This document shows positions 8,040 to 15,881 of a stretch of DNA of 64,000 nucleotides, one piece after another (position 1 is the stretch's first letter; every line of letters begins with the position of its first letter). The position numbers and the translations under genes were made by a program. The DNA is from JAHRAW01 sp965212085 (GTDB taxonomy: Bacteria > Pseudomonadota > Gammaproteobacteria > Arenicellales > Poriferihabitantaceae): NCBI GenBank assembly GCA_965212085.1, contig OZ243042.1, positions 1,488,001 to 1,552,000 of the forward strand. The letters are read 5' to 3'. The notes under the pieces are model-generated. The model ran no database searches. It was not told the DNA's origin and worked only from the letters and a program-made list of their open reading frames with translations.

Positions 8040-8905
8040 GGCTGGATTTCTCCGAAAAGTTGATGATCAATCAGTTCGCAAAACGCGTGAATGATTATAC
8101 CGTGAATTTCCTGCACCCGTGCGGTCGAGTCGCCGGGCGCGATGATGTTTATGTCGCGTTCGCCCAGGAGCGGCGACAGCGCGCCGCCGCCGCGGCCGTT
8201 TAGGGCGATGCAGCGAAGGTTTTTCGCTTGGGCGGCGCGCACCGCCCGCAGGATGCTCGGCGAGTTGCCCGAAGTGGTGATCGCCACCAGCACGTCGCCG
8301 TCCCGCCCCAGGGCTTCCACCTGCCTGGCGAACACCGAGTCGTAACATTCATCGTTGGCGATGGAGGTCAGCGTCGAGACATCGGCGGCCAGGCTGATGG
8401 CGGCCAGTGGCCGGCGAACGCGCACAAACTTGTTCACCAGTTCGCTTGAGAAATGCAGGCTGTCGCTGGCCGAACCGCCGTTGCCGCAGATCAGGATTTT
8501 GCCGTCGTTGCCGAGGGTCAACGCCAGCGCCGTCGCGGCTTCGGCCACCACCCCGGTCAGTTCCCGGCGGGCGGCTTGGATGGAGCGGATGCTGTCGGCC
8601 CATAACGCACGAATTTTATTTCGAGCGTCCCAGGTAATAGTTGGCTTGCCGATGATCCAATATGTGTCACCTTCAATTCGGTAACCGAATCCCAGATCAA
8701 AGTGGCATTGGATGACGTGGTCGTGGACGTTTTTTTTCGTGCAATTACCCAATTCTTTCCTCATGTCCTGAATTGAACCACCTTCGGGCCGAATACCTTT
8801 GTTATAAACTTTCCCTTTGGGAGAGTCTGGTTTCGGTTCCCGGCGGGTTTCGGTCGGCGCAACCTCGGTCTTTTTTGGCATCTTTGGCATATCGCTATTG
8901 TTCAT
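8036..8905 (-). CDS. gmhA: SIS-domain sedoheptulose-7-phosphate isomerase (GmhA/DiaA family) with an unusual N-terminal extension
   Basis: The 289-residue protein starts at ATG 8905, overlapping the yraN stop by one base. The SIS domain begins near residue 95 and has ILICGNGGSASDSLHF, ITTSGNSPSI and VQEIHGIIIHAF. His151, Glu155 and His268 align with the GmhA metal/catalytic positions His61, Glu65 and His180. E. coli DiaA lacks that glutamate, so an isomerase for ADP-heptose synthesis is favoured, in keeping with rfaE2 nearby. The gene position, however, is that of diaA. The first 92 residues are extra: a Lys/Pro-rich stretch, then a compact segment with VHDHVIQCHFDLGFGYRI that I do not recognise. 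This part is less GC-rich than the rest and looks like an in-frame insertion. Confidence 0.8.
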   Translation of the reverse strand: MNNSDMPKMPKKTEVAPTETRREPKPDSPKGKVYNKGIRPEGGSIQDMRKELGNCTKKNVHDHVIQCHFDLGFGYRIEGDTYWIIGKPTITWDARNKIRALWADSIRSIQAARRELTGVVAEAATALALTLGNDGKILICGNGGSASDSLHFSSELVNKFVRVRRPLAAISLAADVSTLTSIANDECYDSVFARQVEALGRDGDVLVAITTSGNSPSILRAVRAAQAKNLRCIALNGRGGGALSPLLGERDINIIAPGDSTARVQEIHGIIIHAFCELIDHQLFGEIQP

Positions 8906-9288
8906 CAAAACGCGTCTCTAATCCAGTCAATGCGGTATTCGGCGCCGGCAACGGTTGCGCCGGTGATGGCCACCACGTCGAAACGGCAGGCGCTGAAGGA
9001 CAGGCGCGGATACTGCTGCAGGTAAGCCTCGCCGGTGCGCCGCAGTTTGCGCCGCTTGCCGGCGTCAACGCTGGGCGCGGCGCCGCCGAAACGCTCGGAA
9101 CGCCGGTAGCGGACTTCCACGAACACCAGTTCCTGTTGGTCAAACATCACCAAATCCAGTTCGCCGGCCGGGCAGCGGTAGTTTCGTTCCAGCAGTTTCA
9201 GGCCGCGGGATTGGAGGTGTTCCAGCGCCGCCTGTTCGGCATCGGCGCCGCGATGCAGGTGGGGCGGCAGGGGTTGCGGGTGGCTCAC
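8905..9288 (-). CDS. yraN: YraN/UPF0102 family endonuclease-like protein
   Basis: The 127-residue protein matches UPF0102, a small family with a restriction-endonuclease-like fold and uncertain role. Typical motifs are GADAEQAALEHLQSRG, LLERNYRCPAGELDLVMFD and ELVFVEVRYR. In these, the E-D-ExR arrangement resembles a PD-(D/E)xK active site. It overlaps lpoA upstream by ATGA and the gmhA-like gene downstream by one base, so it sits inside a tightly coupled operon with the same members as in E. coli. The length is normal for the family. Confidence 0.9.
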   Translation of the reverse strand: MSHPQPLPPHLHRGADAEQAALEHLQSRGLKLLERNYRCPAGELDLVMFDQQELVFVEVRYRRSERFGGAAPSVDAGKRRKLRRTGEAYLQQYPRLSFSACRFDVVAITGATVAGAEYRIDWIRDAF

Positions 9289-11669
9289 GGGCCGGGCGCG
9301 ACCGGCGCCGTGGGCCGGGGAAAGAGGGGCACGGGCAGGGGAATGAGTGGCGCGCGTGATGGCGCGGAAAAATCAACGGTGGTCTCCGATGGCGGCAGCG
9401 GCACCGGCAGGCCCCGCGCAAACCGTGCCCAGGTGAGATGCCGCAACACGTTGCCATCGGCTTCCACGCCGAGGTCCACGGCCTCGCCGAAATACCGCCG
9501 CCACGGGTCGCTTCGCAAGGCCGCCAGTGCGGGGATTACCCGGTAACTTTCCAGACCCAGCGCGTACAATCTGTCAAGGTCGGTGTGGTAGTACGGCCCC
9601 GGTTCGCGTCCGGGGGGCGGGGGCGGGGATTCCGCCGGCTCCGCGGACTTCACTGACTCCACTGACTCAGGCGACTCAGGCGCAACGGCGATTTGGGTTT
9701 GCGCCTGCACATCCGCTTCCGCATCCGGTACGGGTTGCAGTTCAGTTCCCGGTTCCGGGGGCGGTACGAGAATCAGATCGGGTTCCAATCCGAATTCCAA
9801 TTCAGGTTCCAACTCCAACTCCAACTCCAACTCCAACCCAAACCCAGGCTCCGGTTCAAGTTCCGTCCCGGACTTCGCTTCCGCTTCCGCTTCGGGTTCC
9901 GGCAAAACCGCAGCGTCCAGTATCCAGTTCATATCACCGAAAATTATGCCGTCGAGGTCGGCGTCAACGGCCGGTTCGGGCTTGCCATTGTAGACGTAAG
10001 ACGTGGCGTACAACGCCAGGTCGTGGGCCTGAAAAAACCGCAGTTGCGGCACCAGCAAGCGCGCCTGTTCGGCGTTGGCGGCGAGAAACAAAAAATCAAG
10101 GTCGTCCCGGCGGCGCGGGGTGAACTGCAAGTTGATTTTCAGTTGGGCGCGCAAAAGGCGCTCGCGCTTGATGCTTTTGTCGAGGCCGAGGAATTTTCGG
10201 ATGACCCGTGCGTATTCGGAAAAGTCACCGGGAAAGGCGCGGTCGTCCACCAGCGTGCCGCCGAGGGTTTCCCACTGCGCCGCAAAAGCATCCGCGACCC
10301 GCCGCCCCCACAGCGATTCGCTGCGAAAAATCCCCGCCTGCCGGTGGCCGTCGGCAAACGCCCGCACCGCCACCTGCCGGGCTTCGCGCTCCGCGGACAG
10401 GCTCAGGCCATACAAATTGGGCGCGGTTTTGTGTTCGGGAACGGTGCCGATCATCAGCACCGGCAGTTGGGTTGGCGCACCGGACAGCAACGCCTCCACC
10501 GCCCGCCGCCCCAGCGGCCCGACGATAAAATCCGCACCATCGTTGATGGCCGCCCGGTGGTACAACGACACCAGCGACGGGTCTTCGCCGATGTCATACA
10601 AACTCACCGCCGGCTGCCGGTCGGCGGGGTCATGGTTGCGGGCGTCCATAAAACCCTCGTAAAACGCCCGGGCGGCGGTGCCGAACGGTGAGGTCAGCGG
10701 CAGCAGCATGGCGATGTGCCGGTAACGGGAACGGGGGTTGTCGTCCGCCGGCAGTTGCTGAGTGAACAACAGTTGCGCCGCCGGGTGTTGGCGATAACGC
10801 GCCAGCCACCGCCGGATTGCTTCGGTTCGCTCCTCCGGCGATTCGGCTTGCAACGCCTCGCTGAGCGCGACCCAGCCGTGAATGGCGTGGTCGGCGGGAT
10901 GCTCCCGCAGCAGCAACCGGCCCAGCGGGTCCAACGATTCAATCAGTTCAAGGACGCGCTGCTGATTGGCGGCCCGCGCCGGCAACTCCGGCAACGCATC
11001 CCGCCGCAGCAAGGTGGCCACCGCCTCATCGCTGCGCCCGAGGGCCTGCCGGGAATCGGCCCGCAGCCATAACAGCCGGGCCTCGGTTTCGGCGTTCAGG
11101 ATCGGGGCCGGGGCCGGTGCTTGTTCAAGGGCGCGCAGTTGCTCCAGGGCGCGTTCGTGTTGTCCGAGGGTCTGCGCCAGATGCGCCTGATGGAGCATCA
11201 GCGCGTGACGTTGGAAGCCGCGCATGGGCGTATATTGCAGTTGCGCGATCAAGGCTTGCGCGTCCGCGGCTTGACCCTGTCCGATAAATCCGGCGATGGC
11301 GCGCAGCAGCAACGGCACCGCCTGTTCCGCCGGGACGCCTTTGGCCTGCGCCACCAGCGTCCGGGGATCATCCGCCACGGTGATACCCGGTTCGCGGTCC
11401 AGGGGGTGGGCGATGGCCTGCTCCTCAGGTTCCGGTTCCGGGGGCGTCGGGGGTTCCACAGGTTCCGCCGGCGGTTCGGCGACCCGCGGCTGCTCGATGA
11501 CCGGTTGCTCAGTAACCCGCGGGTCGTTTATCGGCGGCGGCACGCACGCGGCAACCAGCCCCAGCATCATCACGGCAGCGCCGGCGCGGCAAAGTGAAAG
11601 CGTGTGCGGTGTGTGTGGTGGCGTCGCGTATTCGCCGCCGGCGCAATACCGTGATAGATTGGCGTCCAT
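9285..11669 (-). CDS. lpoA: LpoA-like lipoprotein activator of penicillin-binding protein 1A
   Basis: From ATG 11669 this is about 794 residues. A hydrophobic segment ending VMMLGLVAAC gives a lipobox. The start is uncertain because this signal region is long; translation could begin nearer the hydrophobic stretch. A Pro/Glu-rich linker is followed by TPR-like helices (about 100-320) and a periplasmic-binding-protein-like domain (YRHIAMLLPLTSPFG, DFIVGPLGRRAVEALL, PVLMIGTVPEH, LDFLFLAANAEQARLLVPQL). This is the layout of LpoA, which stimulates PBP1A from the outer membrane. An acidic low-complexity insert (nucleotides about 9590-9905, ELELELELEPELEF plus Glu/Pro/Ser runs) interrupts the C-terminal domain. 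It is the first gene of the lpoA-yraN-gmhA-dolP operon and is divergent from rsmI with only 24 bp between. Confidence 0.85.
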   Translation of the reverse strand: MDANLSRYCAGGEYATPPHTPHTLSLCRAGAAVMMLGLVAACVPPPINDPRVTEQPVIEQPRVAEPPAEPVEPPTPPEPEPEEQAIAHPLDREPGITVADDPRTLVAQAKGVPAEQAVPLLLRAIAGFIGQGQAADAQALIAQLQYTPMRGFQRHALMLHQAHLAQTLGQHERALEQLRALEQAPAPAPILNAETEARLLWLRADSRQALGRSDEAVATLLRRDALPELPARAANQQRVLELIESLDPLGRLLLREHPADHAIHGWVALSEALQAESPEERTEAIRRWLARYRQHPAAQLLFTQQLPADDNPRSRYRHIAMLLPLTSPFGTAARAFYEGFMDARNHDPADRQPAVSLYDIGEDPSLVSLYHRAAINDGADFIVGPLGRRAVEALLSGAPTQLPVLMIGTVPEHKTAPNLYGLSLSAEREARQVAVRAFADGHRQAGIFRSESLWGRRVADAFAAQWETLGGTLVDDRAFPGDFSEYARVIRKFLGLDKSIKRERLLRAQLKINLQFTPRRRDDLDFLFLAANAEQARLLVPQLRFFQAHDLALYATSYVYNGKPEPAVDADLDGIIFGDMNWILDAAVLPEPEAEAEAKSGTELEPEPGFGLELELELELEPELEFGLEPDLILVPPPEPGTELQPVPDAEADVQAQTQIAVAPESPESVESVKSAEPAESPPPPPGREPGPYYHTDLDRLYALGLESYRVIPALAALRSDPWRRYFGEAVDLGVEADGNVLRHLTWARFARGLPVPLPPSETTVDFSAPSRAPLIPLPVPLFPRPTAPVAPGP

Positions 11670-11693
11670 GGTCGCAGTATACGAGACCCTCCC

Positions 11694-12608
11694 ATGAACG
11701 GCAAAACCGCAGCGCCACAAAGCGGCGCGTTGTTCATCGTCGCAACCCCCATCGGCAACCTCGGGGACATCACCCTGCGGGCCATAGACGTGCTAACGCG
11801 GGCCGACCTGATCCTCGCCGAAGACACCCGCCGCGCCGCGATCCTGCTGCGCCACCTCGGCGTGCGCACGCCCCTCAAGTCGTTTCACCAGCACAACGAA
11901 ACCGCGCGCCTGACCTCGTTGCTGAAGCGGCTTGAAGACGGCGCGCAGATCGCGTTGATCAGCGACGCCGGCACGCCCCTCATCAGCGACCCCGGCTATC
12001 CGCTGGTGCGCCAAGCCAGGGAGCGGGGCGTCACCGTAACCCCGGTGCCCGGCCCAAGCGCCCTGATAGCGGCATTGTCCGCGTCGGGCCGCCCCGCCGA
12101 CCGCTTCTGCTTTGAAGGATTTCTGCCGGCCAGGGCCGAAGCCCGCCGCCGGCGTTTGCAGGAACTGAAAACCGAGCACCGCACCCTGGTCTTGTACGAG
12201 TCCAGCCACCGCATCAGCGCAACCCTGGACGCCATCGCAGCGTCGTTCGGCGGTCACAGAGCGCTCACCGTGGCCCGGGAAATCAGCAAAAAATTCGAGA
12301 CGTTCTACTGCGGCACGGTGGCCGAAGTTCTGGCAACCATGGCCGCCGCCGACCGCCACCGCAAGGGCGAGTTCGTGCTCGTCGTGAACGGTGCCACTGA
12401 ATCCGAAACCGCATCCGCATCTGAAACCGGCGACCGCGAACGTGCGGCGAAAATCATGCAACTGCTGGCCGCAGAAATCCCCCTGAAACGCGCCAGCAAA
12501 ATCGCCGCGCGCATCCTTGATCAAAACAGCAATGAACTGTACGCCATCGGGCTTGAGATGAAGGACCTGAATGCCCTGAATGCCCCGGTTTCGCGCCGGC
12601 GGAAATGA
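11694..12608 (+). CDS. rsmI: 16S rRNA 2'-O-ribose C1402 methyltransferase RsmI
   Basis: The 304-residue protein is an SPOUT-unrelated, tetrapyrrole-methylase-fold enzyme that methylates C1402 of 16S rRNA with S-adenosylmethionine. Signatures are LFIVATPIGNLGDITLRA at the N-terminus, LILAEDTRRAAILLRHLG, ALISDAGTPLISDPGYPLVR and VTPVPGPSALIAALSASG. Length and motif spacing are normal. It is divergent from lpoA, as in E. coli. The intervening 24 bp is too short for two separate promoters, so one or both promoters must lie within a coding sequence. Confidence 0.95.
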   Translation: MNGKTAAPQSGALFIVATPIGNLGDITLRAIDVLTRADLILAEDTRRAAILLRHLGVRTPLKSFHQHNETARLTSLLKRLEDGAQIALISDAGTPLISDPGYPLVRQARERGVTVTPVPGPSALIAALSASGRPADRFCFEGFLPARAEARRRRLQELKTEHRTLVLYESSHRISATLDAIAASFGGHRALTVAREISKKFETFYCGTVAEVLATMAAADRHRKGEFVLVVNGATESETASASETGDRERAAKIMQLLAAEIPLKRASKIAARILDQNSNELYAIGLEMKDLNALNAPVSRRRK

Positions 12609-12697
12609 CCGCATCCATAATGCCCCGGCGCAACCGGACACTTCGGCTATAATCTCCGATCCCCAATCCCCCCGCCGACCGCCACCGGGATAACGAC

Positions 12698-13237
12698 ATG
12701 AAACATTTCATCCTCCTCGTCATACTACTCACCTCGCCGATTCGCGCCGATCAAAACCTGCCGGTGCTGGACGATTTGTTTGCGTCTTTGAACGGCGCCC
12801 TTGAGGCGGAAACCGCGGCGATGGTTACGCGGGAAATCTGGGCGGCGTGGCTGGCGCACGATGATGAGCGGGTGAGCGCGTTAATGGACGCCGGGATGCG
12901 CGACATGAACGCCCAACGCTGGGAAGACGCGCTCGGGCGGTTTGATGCGGCCATTGACCTGGTGCCGGATTTCGCCGAGGCGTGGAACAAGCGCGCCACG
13001 GTGTATTACCTGATGGGCGACTTCGCGGCATCGGCTGCGGACGTGGTGGAAACCTTGCGCCTTGAGCCGCGTCATTTCGGCGCGCTGGCCGGGCAGGGCA
13101 TGATGCACTTGCAGGAACAAAACGCCGGGTTGGCACTGCTCTATTTCCGCCGCGCGCTGGCGGCGAATCCATATATGGATAATGTGCGGCGCTACGTTGA
13201 GTTGCTGTCCCGCGCGCAGGACGAAAAGACGATTTGA
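12698..13237 (+). CDS. Small periplasmic TPR protein
   Basis: The 179-residue protein begins with a short signal peptide (KHFILLVILLTSPIRA). It then holds about three tetratricopeptide repeats, for example MNAQRWEDALGRFDAAIDLVP and DFAEAWNKRATVYYLMGD. This implies a periplasmic protein-protein interaction module. A TATAAT box at 12648-12653 lies 45 bp upstream, although no good -35 box is seen. No enzymatic domain is present. It is followed by hemJ on the same strand. The partner and exact role are unknown. Confidence 0.75.
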   Translation: MKHFILLVILLTSPIRADQNLPVLDDLFASLNGALEAETAAMVTREIWAAWLAHDDERVSALMDAGMRDMNAQRWEDALGRFDAAIDLVPDFAEAWNKRATVYYLMGDFAASAADVVETLRLEPRHFGALAGQGMMHLQEQNAGLALLYFRRALAANPYMDNVRRYVELLSRAQDEKTI

Positions 13238-13290
13238 GCGTCATTCATGTACAGGTTCACGATTCAATTCATTCCCGCACAAACCCGTCA

Positions 13291-13707
13291 ATGCTCTGGA
13301 TCAAATCCTTTCACGTCCTGTTCATGGTGACCTGGTTCGCCGGGTTGTTTTACCTGCCGCGCCTGTACGTCTATCACGCCCGGACCGAAGACCGGGCCGG
13401 CATCGAACGCTTCAAGATAATGGAGCGCAAACTGTTCTGGGGCATCATGACCCCCGGCGGGTTGCTGACCCTGGGGTTCGGCGCGTGGCTGTGGATCGGT
13501 TACGGATTTTCCGGGCGCTGGCTGACGCTGAAACTGCTGCTGGTGGCGCTGGTGATCGCCTACCACGGCTGGTGCTACCTGAAACTGAACGATTTCCTGG
13601 GCGACCGAAACCGCCACGGCCACGTATATTACCGGTGGATGAACGAAGTGCCGGTGGTGTTGCTCGCCGGCATCATCATACTGGCGGTGGTCAAGCCGGT
13701 TTGGTGA
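13291..13707 (+). CDS. hemJ: Protoporphyrinogen IX oxidase HemJ
   Basis: From ATG 13291 the protein is 138 residues, the usual length of HemJ (UPF0093). It is an integral membrane enzyme that oxidises protoporphyrinogen IX to protoporphyrin IX in haem synthesis. Four hydrophobic segments are seen. The first carries SFHVLFMVTWFAGLFYLPRL with the conserved histidine, and the third carries LKLLLVALVIAYHGWCYL with the conserved lysine. An upstream in-frame start at 13234 would add a polar tail unlike the family. It converges on gpsA with an 18-bp gap. Confidence 0.9.
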   Translation: MLWIKSFHVLFMVTWFAGLFYLPRLYVYHARTEDRAGIERFKIMERKLFWGIMTPGGLLTLGFGAWLWIGYGFSGRWLTLKLLLVALVIAYHGWCYLKLNDFLGDRNRHGHVYYRWMNEVPVVLLAGIIILAVVKPVW

Positions 13708-13725
13708 TTCGGTTTATGGCCCGGT

Positions 13726-14763
13726 TCATGACCCGTCGCCGTGCTCAGCCCTGGGATCCCGTTCCAGCAAATCCCGCACTGCGCGTTTGGGGTCGTGGCC
13801 GTGGTGCACAACCCGGTACACCTGCTCGGTGATGGGCATTTCCACCTTGAGTTCGCGGCTCAGCGAATAGAGTTCCCGGGCGGTGTTGATGCCCTCGATT
13901 TCCTGGCCGATTTCCCGGCAGACCTGTTCGCGGGGTTTGCCCTGGCCGATGCCCAGCCCGAAGCGCCGGTTGCGCGACTGGTCATCGGTGCAGGTCAGGA
14001 TTAAATCGCCGACCCCGGCGAGGCCGGTGAAGGTGTCGGCGCAACCGCCACGGGCGACGCCGAGGCGCGTCAGTTCGGCGAGGCCGCGGGTGATCAACGC
14101 CGCCCTGGCGTTGGCGCCGAAACCGAGGCCGTCGCTGATGCCCGCGGCGATGGCCATGACGTTTTTGATGGCGCCGCCGAGTTGCACGCCCACCGGGTCG
14201 GCGCTGAAATAGACCCGCGTGGTGGGGTTGCGAAACCAGTTGGCCAGGGCTTGCGCGGCGTCGCGTTCGGGACACGCCAGGGTCAGGGCGGTGGGCAGCA
14301 ACCGCGCCGTCTCGCGGGCGAAACTCGGCCCGGAAATCACCGCGTGCCTGCCACCCCCGCCAAAGATTTCATCAACCACTTCGCCCAGCAAGCGGCCGCT
14401 GCCGGGGTCAAAACCCTTGGCGCCGCAGATGAGGGTCGCGGCGTGCGCGGAACGGCCGCCGCCGGTGATGCTGCGGTGCAGGGCCTGGACGCGCTCGCGA
14501 AAGGCGTGGCTGGGGAGCGCCACCACGAAGGCAAGATCATCGTCCGCCAGTGCCTCAAAGTCGTGCTCAATCACGAGGTTCGGCGGAAAAGACACGCCGG
14601 GCAGGTAGCGCTCGTTGCAGCGTTGCGCCGCCATCGCCTCCAGTGCCGCGCGGTTCCGGCCCCACAAGCGCACGGTGCTGATGTTGCGGGCCAGCACCGT
14701 GGCCAGCGCGGTGCCCCACGACCCGGCGCCGATGACCGAAACCGACTCCGGGAGCGCTGTCAT
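13726..14763 (-). CDS. gpsA: Glycerol-3-phosphate dehydrogenase [NAD(P)+]
   Basis: The 345-residue protein makes sn-glycerol 3-phosphate from dihydroxyacetone phosphate for phospholipid synthesis. The N-terminal Rossmann motif is GAGSWGTALATVLA, and the substrate-domain signatures are VISGPSFARE, LGGAIKNVMAIAAGISDGLGFG and RNRRFGLGIGQG. Length is normal. It lies just downstream of secB on the same strand. The order rhodanese-secB-gpsA matches E. coli yibN-grxC-secB-gpsA without the glutaredoxin gene. Confidence 0.95.
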   Translation of the reverse strand: MTALPESVSVIGAGSWGTALATVLARNISTVRLWGRNRAALEAMAAQRCNERYLPGVSFPPNLVIEHDFEALADDDLAFVVALPSHAFRERVQALHRSITGGGRSAHAATLICGAKGFDPGSGRLLGEVVDEIFGGGGRHAVISGPSFARETARLLPTALTLACPERDAAQALANWFRNPTTRVYFSADPVGVQLGGAIKNVMAIAAGISDGLGFGANARAALITRGLAELTRLGVARGGCADTFTGLAGVGDLILTCTDDQSRNRRFGLGIGQGKPREQVCREIGQEIEGINTARELYSLSRELKVEMPITEQVYRVVHHGHDPKRAVRDLLERDPRAEHGDGS

Positions 14764-14786
14764 GGCCGGGGTGCGGGAAGTCTTGT

Positions 14787-15335
14787 CTAGTTTGGCCGCG
14801 CCGCCCCGGAGGGCTCGACGCTGCGCGCCTCCCTGGCTTTTTTCTGGTGATAGAGCGCCTGAAAATTGATCGGGCTGAGCAGCAACTGCGGGAAGCCGCC
14901 CTTGGAAATCAGGCTCGCCATCGCCTCCCGCGCGAACGGCAGCAGGACGTGGGGGCAGGCGGTTTCCAGCACCGCTTCAAGGTTGTCGGCGGGGATGCGG
15001 GTGATCTGGAAGATGCCGGCCTGCTGGACTTCGGCGAGGAACAGGGTGTGTTCGCCGTGGGCGGCGGTCACGGTGGTGTTGAGCACCACCTCGTAGTATT
15101 CCTGGCCCTCTTCGATGCGTTGATGGGTCATGGTCATCTGCACGTCGAGGTTCGGCTTGACTTCGCCCTGGGCGAAAATCTGCGGGCTTGACGGCGACTC
15201 AAACGAAGCGTCCTTCAAGTACACCTTCTTGGCTTCGATGGCCGAGCGGTTGTTGGTCTTGCCGGTCTTTGCGGCCGCGGCCTGATCGTTTTGGTCGGCC
15301 GGGTCGGGCTGGTCGTTCTGGTCGGTGGGGGGCAT
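14787..15335 (-). CDS. secB: Protein-export chaperone SecB
   Basis: The 182-residue protein is a cytosolic tetrameric chaperone that keeps precursors unfolded for SecA. Core motifs are KKVYLKDASFESPSSPQIF, YEVVLNTTVTA, LAEVQQAGIFQI and CPHVLLPFAREAMASLISKGGFPQLLLSPINF. A polar, Asp/Gln-rich N-terminal extension of about 30 residues and a short C-terminal tail make it slightly longer than E. coli SecB. It lies between the rhodanese gene and gpsA. It would serve the envelope proteins in this window, including the giant secreted ones. Confidence 0.95.
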   Translation of the reverse strand: MPPTDQNDQPDPADQNDQAAAAKTGKTNNRSAIEAKKVYLKDASFESPSSPQIFAQGEVKPNLDVQMTMTHQRIEEGQEYYEVVLNTTVTAAHGEHTLFLAEVQQAGIFQITRIPADNLEAVLETACPHVLLPFAREAMASLISKGGFPQLLLSPINFQALYHQKKAREARSVEPSGAARPN

Positions 15336-15383
15336 GGCGTTGCTCGGTTGGGTATTTTGGATGGGTTTGAGTGGACGGGCCGG

Positions 15384-15794
15384 TCAGCCTTTTACCAGCG
15401 GCAGGTTTTCCTTCCGCCACGCGGCGAGGCCGCCTTCGAGGATGTACAGCTGGCTGAACTCGTTGTTGCGCAGGATCGAGGCCGCCTTGGCGGAGCGGCT
15501 GCCGTTCTGGCAGGCGACGATGATCGGCTTGTTCTTGTGCTTGTTCAGGCGGGTGATTTTGTCGCTGATCTGATCGAGCGGCAGGTTGATGGCCTGCTCG
15601 ATGTGCCCCTGCTTGAAGGCCGCCGCCTCGCACACGTCCACCACCACCGCGGACTCGCGGTTTTGCAGTTTCGGCAGTTGCAACGGAGAGATTTTCCGCG
15701 TCCCGCCGGCGCCGGGATTGAGCGTCAGCAGCAGCACGATGACCGCCAGCATCACGAACAAATACCAGTTCTGGGCAACAAATTCTAGGATCAT
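15384..15794 (-). CDS. Membrane-anchored rhodanese-like protein (YibN type)
   Basis: From ATG 15794 the protein is 136 residues. It has one N-terminal transmembrane helix (WYLFVMLAVIVLLLTL) and a single rhodanese domain with the active-site loop ACQNGSRSAKAA, where the cysteine would carry a persulfide. It resembles YibN, which lies at the same place beside secB in E. coli. The sulfur acceptor is unknown. The gene is divergent from envC. Confidence 0.85.
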   Translation of the reverse strand: MILEFVAQNWYLFVMLAVIVLLLTLNPGAGGTRKISPLQLPKLQNRESAVVVDVCEAAAFKQGHIEQAINLPLDQISDKITRLNKHKNKPIIVACQNGSRSAKAASILRNNEFSQLYILEGGLAAWRKENLPLVKG

Positions 15795-15881
15795 GGTTTG
15801 TGGTTTGGAGAGCCTTCCCAAAACCCGGATTCTACCACCGGAGCGCAGTATAATCCCGGTTTATTTGACCGGGCCGTCTCA

